Source of the DNA: Algoriphagus limi
GTDB taxonomy: Bacteria; Bacteroidota; Bacteroidia; Cytophagales; Cyclobacteriaceae
Direction of reading: 5' to 3'
Assembly: GCF_024919275.1 (NCBI RefSeq)
Contig: NZ_JANWGH010000003.1
Location: forward strand, 471,677 to 535,676
Length of the DNA: 64,000 bases
Part shown: positions 60,775 through 64,000 of the stretch, piece by piece
Layout of the letters: the number at the start of each line of letters is the position of its first letter
How positions within the stretch are numbered: the first letter of the stretch is position 1
Translations under genes and position numbers: made by a program
The notes under the pieces: generated by a model
The model's input: only the letters and a program-made list of their open reading frames with translations
Told to the model about the DNA's origin: nothing
Database searches by the model: none

Positions 60775-61848
60775 TCAAAAATCGTATTGAATATTCTCTA
60801 TTTTCAACTTCAACCATGTCCAATCATTTTCCTCAAACCGCCAAGTTGCTCGCATTGTACTTGGAATTTTTATGCCCTGAAAAGTTGAATATTCTTGTAC
60901 GGTTAGGATCCAAGGAAAGCGTTTTGATTCGGGTTTGTTTTCATAAAACCTCAAAGCTTCAAATCGAATGAAATCTCCATTTTCGTCAAAAAAGAAGGTG
61001 CCGGTTCCAATAGTCTCTCCGATTGTTAAGGAGGCTTTTGCGGAATTTCCATCTAATTCCTGCCAGGAGATAGCAGGATGGAGCGCTAGACTTGGAATCC
61101 AGACAAGTTCACCCAAAAGTCGCTGAATACTTCCTTCGTCAATTTTCTCTCCCTTCTCTTCAACGATGGGGAAAATACCGCCGAGCAGAATCAGCATTTC
61201 TCCTTTTCCATTCAAACACTGATCTCTTCCAAAAATTTTTATCCCAGGTAGCATTTGCATTTCAACTTCCCAATGGAAAGCCGGATAATTCACACGAGTA
61301 AGTTGAAAAGCTGTCGCAAGCTTCCAATCATCTTGACTCGGCTTCATTTTCAACTCTGCGCTTTGGTGTATCTCTGCCATTGTCATAGGATTGGTTTCAT
61401 CAAAACCTATCCGGTTTAGCCACTTGATAAGGGGTTTAGGTAATTCCCTTATTTTTCGAAGTTCTACAGATTCAGTTTTCTCTCGGAAAGCTGCTTTTTC
61501 ATCTTCAAGCTTTTGGTTCCAATTGGATATGAAAAGCATTTGAATCGCTGTAATGAGAATGATTATGTTTGGGATGGTTCCAAACTTGGCGTCCTGCCAA
61601 ACAGAAAAAATTAATACCTGAGAGATCAGGACTGCTAGTATTCCAAAATATCCTGCTGACGGATTTTCCAAGAATCCGAGAATTGCAAAAACCAAAAAAA
61701 GGATAGTTCCCAAAAGCCAAACCCAACCCAAAGCAGGAGAAATAGGAGCTGTCAACTGCTCGATTTGTGCAAACTTGAAAGCTTTTAAAAATCCAAGCAA
61801 ATGAATAAGACCATGAAGAATAGCAATTAAAATGATAGCAGTTTTCAT
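60775..61848 (-). CDS. DUF6544-like membrane protein
   Basis: 357 aa. Four N-terminal helices (MKTAIILIAILHGLIHLLGFLKAF, LGWVWLLGTILFLVFAILGFL, FGILAVLISQVLIFSVW, IPNIIILITAIQMLFIS), then a soluble domain of about 220 aa with conserved QSAELKMKPSQDDWKLATAFQLTRVNYPAFHW and GETIGTGTFFFDENGDF. This matches the DUF6544/DUF6920 type of Bacteroidota. Function not known. Confidence 0.78.
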   Translation of the reverse strand: MKTAIILIAILHGLIHLLGFLKAFKFAQIEQLTAPISPALGWVWLLGTILFLVFAILGFLENPSAGYFGILAVLISQVLIFSVWQDAKFGTIPNIIILITAIQMLFISNWNQKLEDEKAAFREKTESVELRKIRELPKPLIKWLNRIGFDETNPMTMAEIHQSAELKMKPSQDDWKLATAFQLTRVNYPAFHWEVEMQMLPGIKIFGRDQCLNGKGEMLILLGGIFPIVEEKGEKIDEGSIQRLLGELVWIPSLALHPAISWQELDGNSAKASLTIGETIGTGTFFFDENGDFIRFEALRFYENKPESKRFPWILTVQEYSTFQGIKIPSTMRATWRFEENDWTWLKLKIENIQYDF

Positions 61849-61947
61849 AGTAAAAAATGGTTTAGTTGACCTGGCTCTAATTTTAAAAAATTACAAATCA
61901 ATTCAAATTTTACGTAGCTTTCTAATTGCTAATCATTCGCTAAAGCC

Positions 61948-63582
61948 ATGAAAAAAATCAACCTTCTAATTCTTGCTTCCCTAGTTGCTTGGGCAGCATG
62001 TAGCCCTGAAAAGCCTTATCAATTTCAAGTCTCTGACCTAGAACCACTCATTGATACCTTATCCTCTGATTATTTTGAAGGACGGATGCCTTTTTCGGAA
62101 GGCGAGAATAAGACGATAGGTTATCTAGTTCATGAATTTGAGTCTTATGGTTTGGAGCCTGGAAATGGTGACTCCTACATTCAGGATGTTCCCTTGGTTT
62201 CAATTTTCACAGAAGCTTCTCCAACCATGGAAATCAAATCGTCTAACGAGTCCATGACATTGGAAGGATTGAAGGATTATGTTTTATGGACGCAGCGAAC
62301 GGATTCTGAAGTACAATTTGAAGATGCAGAATTAGTCTTTGCAGGATTTGGAATCGTGGCTCCGGAATATGGCTGGGATGATTACAAAAACATCGATGTG
62401 AAAGACAAGATCGTCGTAGTCTTGGTCAATGATCCTGGCTTTGGAACTGAAGATGCCTCATTTTTCAAAGGAAATACCATGACTTACTATGGCCGATGGA
62501 CCTATAAATATGAGGAAGCAATTCGTCAGGGAGCTTTGGGGTGCTTGATTGTCCATAATACTATTCCGGCTGGTTATGGATTCAATGTGATTCAAAATTC
62601 TTGGAATGCTTCCAAGCTTTACTTGGACGATCGGGGAAAGGAGGGTTATAAATTGGCCTTTGAAGGTTGGGTGACCTTGCCTACTGCCAACAAGCTTTTT
62701 GAAATGGCTGGGCTGAATGAAAGAGAATTATTGGCAAAGGCTCGAAAGCCAGATTTTGAAGCTATTCCTATGGGTTTGACGGCAAGTTCATCGATGGCAG
62801 TAAACGCCACCTACAATACCTCCAAAAATGTGGTTGCAAAAATCACTGGTATCGAGCAGCCTAAAGAATATGTGATTTATACTGCGCATTGGGATCATTT
62901 TGGAATAGGAAAACCAGATGAAACAGGAGATAGTATCTACAATGGAGCCTTGGATAATGCTTCTGGTACGGCTGCTTTATTAGCTTTGGCTAAAGCTTTT
63001 CAGGAGTCAAAAGCCCCAAATCGAACGGTTGTCTTTTTAGCAGTTACTGCAGAAGAGCAAGGGTTATTGGGCTCTGCTTATTACGCTCAAAACCCAATCT
63101 ATCCATTGGGTAAAACCGTTGCGAATATCAATATAGATGGGGTCAATCCTTATGGGAAAATGCGGGATGTTTCTGTGATTGGTAGAGGACAATCAGAAAT
63201 GGAAGATCTTTTGGATGTGGAATTGCAAAAGCAGGGGAGATATGCGGCTCCAGATCCAAATCCAGTGGCTGGTTACTATTTTCGTTCAGATCATTTCAAT
63301 TTTGCCAAGGTAGGGGTTCCTGCTCTTTACTTCCAAAATGGAATTGACCATGTGGAAAAGGGAAAGGAATACGGAAAAGAACTCGAGGAAAATTACACGA
63401 TTGAGTATTATCATAAGCCTTCCGATGAGTACGATCCAGAACGTTGGAATTTGGAGGGAGCTGCAGAAGATGTACAATTACTTTACAACATTGGCCAGAA
63501 TATCTCGAATTCTACCCAATGGCCAAATTGGAAAGAAGGATCCGAATTCAAGGCTATTCGGGATGGGTATATGAAGAAGTAG
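61948..63582 (+). CDS. M28-family peptidase lipoprotein
   Basis: 544 aa; lipobox AWAAC (Cys18). PA-type inserted domain (about 130-290; ELVFAGFGIVAPEYGWDDYKN), then the di-zinc M28 core with AHWDHFGIG, LDNASGTAALLALA, VTAEEQGLLGS, NINIDGVNPYG and a final His in FRSDHFNFAKVG. A long C-terminal stretch (about 460-544) follows. Exported aminopeptidase by prediction. A terminator lies between it and the next minus-strand gene. Confidence 0.93.
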   Translation: MKKINLLILASLVAWAACSPEKPYQFQVSDLEPLIDTLSSDYFEGRMPFSEGENKTIGYLVHEFESYGLEPGNGDSYIQDVPLVSIFTEASPTMEIKSSNESMTLEGLKDYVLWTQRTDSEVQFEDAELVFAGFGIVAPEYGWDDYKNIDVKDKIVVVLVNDPGFGTEDASFFKGNTMTYYGRWTYKYEEAIRQGALGCLIVHNTIPAGYGFNVIQNSWNASKLYLDDRGKEGYKLAFEGWVTLPTANKLFEMAGLNERELLAKARKPDFEAIPMGLTASSSMAVNATYNTSKNVVAKITGIEQPKEYVIYTAHWDHFGIGKPDETGDSIYNGALDNASGTAALLALAKAFQESKAPNRTVVFLAVTAEEQGLLGSAYYAQNPIYPLGKTVANINIDGVNPYGKMRDVSVIGRGQSEMEDLLDVELQKQGRYAAPDPNPVAGYYFRSDHFNFAKVGVPALYFQNGIDHVEKGKEYGKELEENYTIEYYHKPSDEYDPERWNLEGAAEDVQLLYNIGQNISNSTQWPNWKEGSEFKAIRDGYMKK

Positions 63583-63603
63583 TGAAATTGAAAAAATGAT
63601 TAT

Positions 63604-63637
63604 AAAAATGCTCGAGATAAAATTTCTCGAGCATTTT
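63604..63637. terminator. Bidirectional terminator after the M28 peptidase gene
   Basis: AAAAATGCTCGAGA / TCTCGAGCATTTTT, a stem of at least 10 bp with loop TAAAATT; runs of A/T on both sides serve both convergent genes. Confidence 0.88.
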
Positions 63638-63640
63638 TAT

Positions 63641-63868
63641 TTATGATTTCGCCAATAGGAGTTGAAATTCCAAAGGACTGCAAGACTGGAATTCATCTTC
63701 TGCTAAGTCCTCGAAAATCTCTTCATCAAATTCCATCTCGGTCTTTTCGATTTTTCCGTCAGGATGAACAATAAGTTCTACTCCTGTCAAATCATCTGGA
63801 TTCACCTGAACCAAAACCTGATAATCGTCAAAGATTCGCTTGAAATACTGTGCTATTGATTTGGCCAT
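63641..63868 (-). CDS. Small acidic conserved hypothetical protein
   Basis: 75 aa, strongly acidic (VHPDGKIEKTEMEFDEEIFEDLAEDEFQ). No family recognised with confidence. It has its own promoter and shares a terminator with the convergent M28 gene. The start at 63868 (MAKSIAQYF) is preceded by AT-rich sequence. Confidence 0.7.
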   Translation of the reverse strand: MAKSIAQYFKRIFDDYQVLVQVNPDDLTGVELIVHPDGKIEKTEMEFDEEIFEDLAEDEFQSCSPLEFQLLLAKS

Positions 63869-63890
63869 GGTGCTTTTTTTAAATTTTTTT

Positions 63891-63898
63891 CAAAAATA
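63891..63898 (-). promoter_or_regulatory. -7 element TATTTTTG of the small acidic protein gene
   Basis: Minus-strand TAnnTTTG 22 nt before the start codon at 63868. Confidence 0.5.
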
Positions 63899-63943
63899 GG
63901 ACATAATTTTCATGATTGGATTTTGACAATTCCAAACCCTTTC

Positions 63944-63951
63944 TAAATTTG
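63944..63951 (+). promoter_or_regulatory. -7 element TAAATTTG with -33 TTTG, promoter of the terminal gene
   Basis: TAAATTTG with TTTG at 63922-63925 (18-nt spacing), 10 nt before an ATG at 63962. Confidence 0.65.
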
Positions 63952-63961
63952 TCACAAGCTT

Positions 63962-64000
63962 ATGAAAACAACAACAAACAAATATTGGTGGTGGCATCTA
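63962..64000 (+). CDS. Start of a gene cut by the window edge
   Basis: ATG at 63962 opens MKTTTNKYWWWHL with no stop to base 64000, preceded by a good promoter. The Trp-rich start could lead into a membrane protein, but only 13 codons are visible, so no family can be named. Confidence 0.5.
   Translation, partial: MKTTTNKYWWWHL

Noticed and set aside
1-64000. CRISPR array, prophage, insertion sequence or biosynthetic gene cluster
   Set aside because: No regularly spaced repeats, transposase, integrase, phage structural or core biosynthetic genes were seen.

Overview
The window looks like a chromosomal segment of a free-living member of the Bacteroidota, most likely order Cytophagales, family Cyclobacteriaceae (Algoriphagus-like). 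The basis is overall gene identity (DUF5687 exporter, DUF349 protein, YceI/MarR set, SusE/F-position style lipoprotein with GH16, PVC-type cytochrome lipoproteins), many lipoproteins, and repeated promoter words of the form TAnnTTTG, the Bacteroidota sigma-A -7 element, directly upstream of genes, with few recognisable Shine-Dalgarno sites. The genus is an inference. I see no prophage, CRISPR array, insertion sequence or rRNA operon.

Layout. 1-2.1 kb (minus strand): the end of a laminarin/beta-glucan-type locus, with a GH16 glucanase cut by the window edge and an upstream lipoprotein carrying a duplicated C-terminal domain. 2.5-5.2 kb: a MarR regulator, YceI, two-domain ring-cleavage dioxygenase and carboxylesterase set resembling the quinone/electrophile (Mhq-type) detoxification genes of Firmicutes, with a shared TGTATATACA palindrome. 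5.2-15.3 kb: truA, rimO, a MORN/YwqK-type protein, a GDPD, a GNAT-like protein, adenosine kinase, nitroreductase and a DUF5687/ABC ATPase exporter; gaps here hold dispersed palindromic repeats. 15.3-16.1 kb: an unusual tRNA-Leu(CAA) locus with one intact tRNA, a detached 5' half, a detached 3' half, a duplicated terminator and a small GIY-YIG nuclease gene; the tRNA halves carry four exact insertions of 19-22 nt with palindromic character. 16.1-28.6 kb: ABM monooxygenase, SAM hydroxide adenosyltransferase, phoH, GNAT, outer-membrane barrel, comEC, enoyl-CoA hydratase, recQ, a tight run of small genes (nudix, thioesterase, TPR lipoprotein), tsaC/sua5 and pgk.

28.7-34.2 kb (minus): rplM-rpsI-rpsB-tsf, an RluA-type pseudouridine synthase and a PhoR/PhoB-like two-component system. 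34.3-46.3 kb: DUF3108 protein, recA, MacB/FtsX-like permease, queA, ispD, a membrane protein followed by a LytS/LytT pair, DUF2795, DUF349, ettA and an NTF2-like lipoprotein. 46.4-64 kb: metallophosphoesterase; two divergent large heme-c/beta-propeller lipoproteins (1048 and 893 aa); GreA/B-like factor; rhodanese lipoprotein; VOC protein; two M28 peptidases; GT2; penicillin-acylase lipoprotein; Hsp20; DUF6544-like protein; a small acidic protein; and the first codons of a further gene.

Most of the window is ordinary housekeeping DNA. The places most worth a second look are the split tRNA-Leu/GIY-YIG locus with its micro-hairpin insertions, the MarR-YceI-dioxygenase-esterase module with its candidate operators, and the divergent cytochrome/propeller pair, one member of which has an N-terminal SGNH-like domain lacking the usual catalytic residues.
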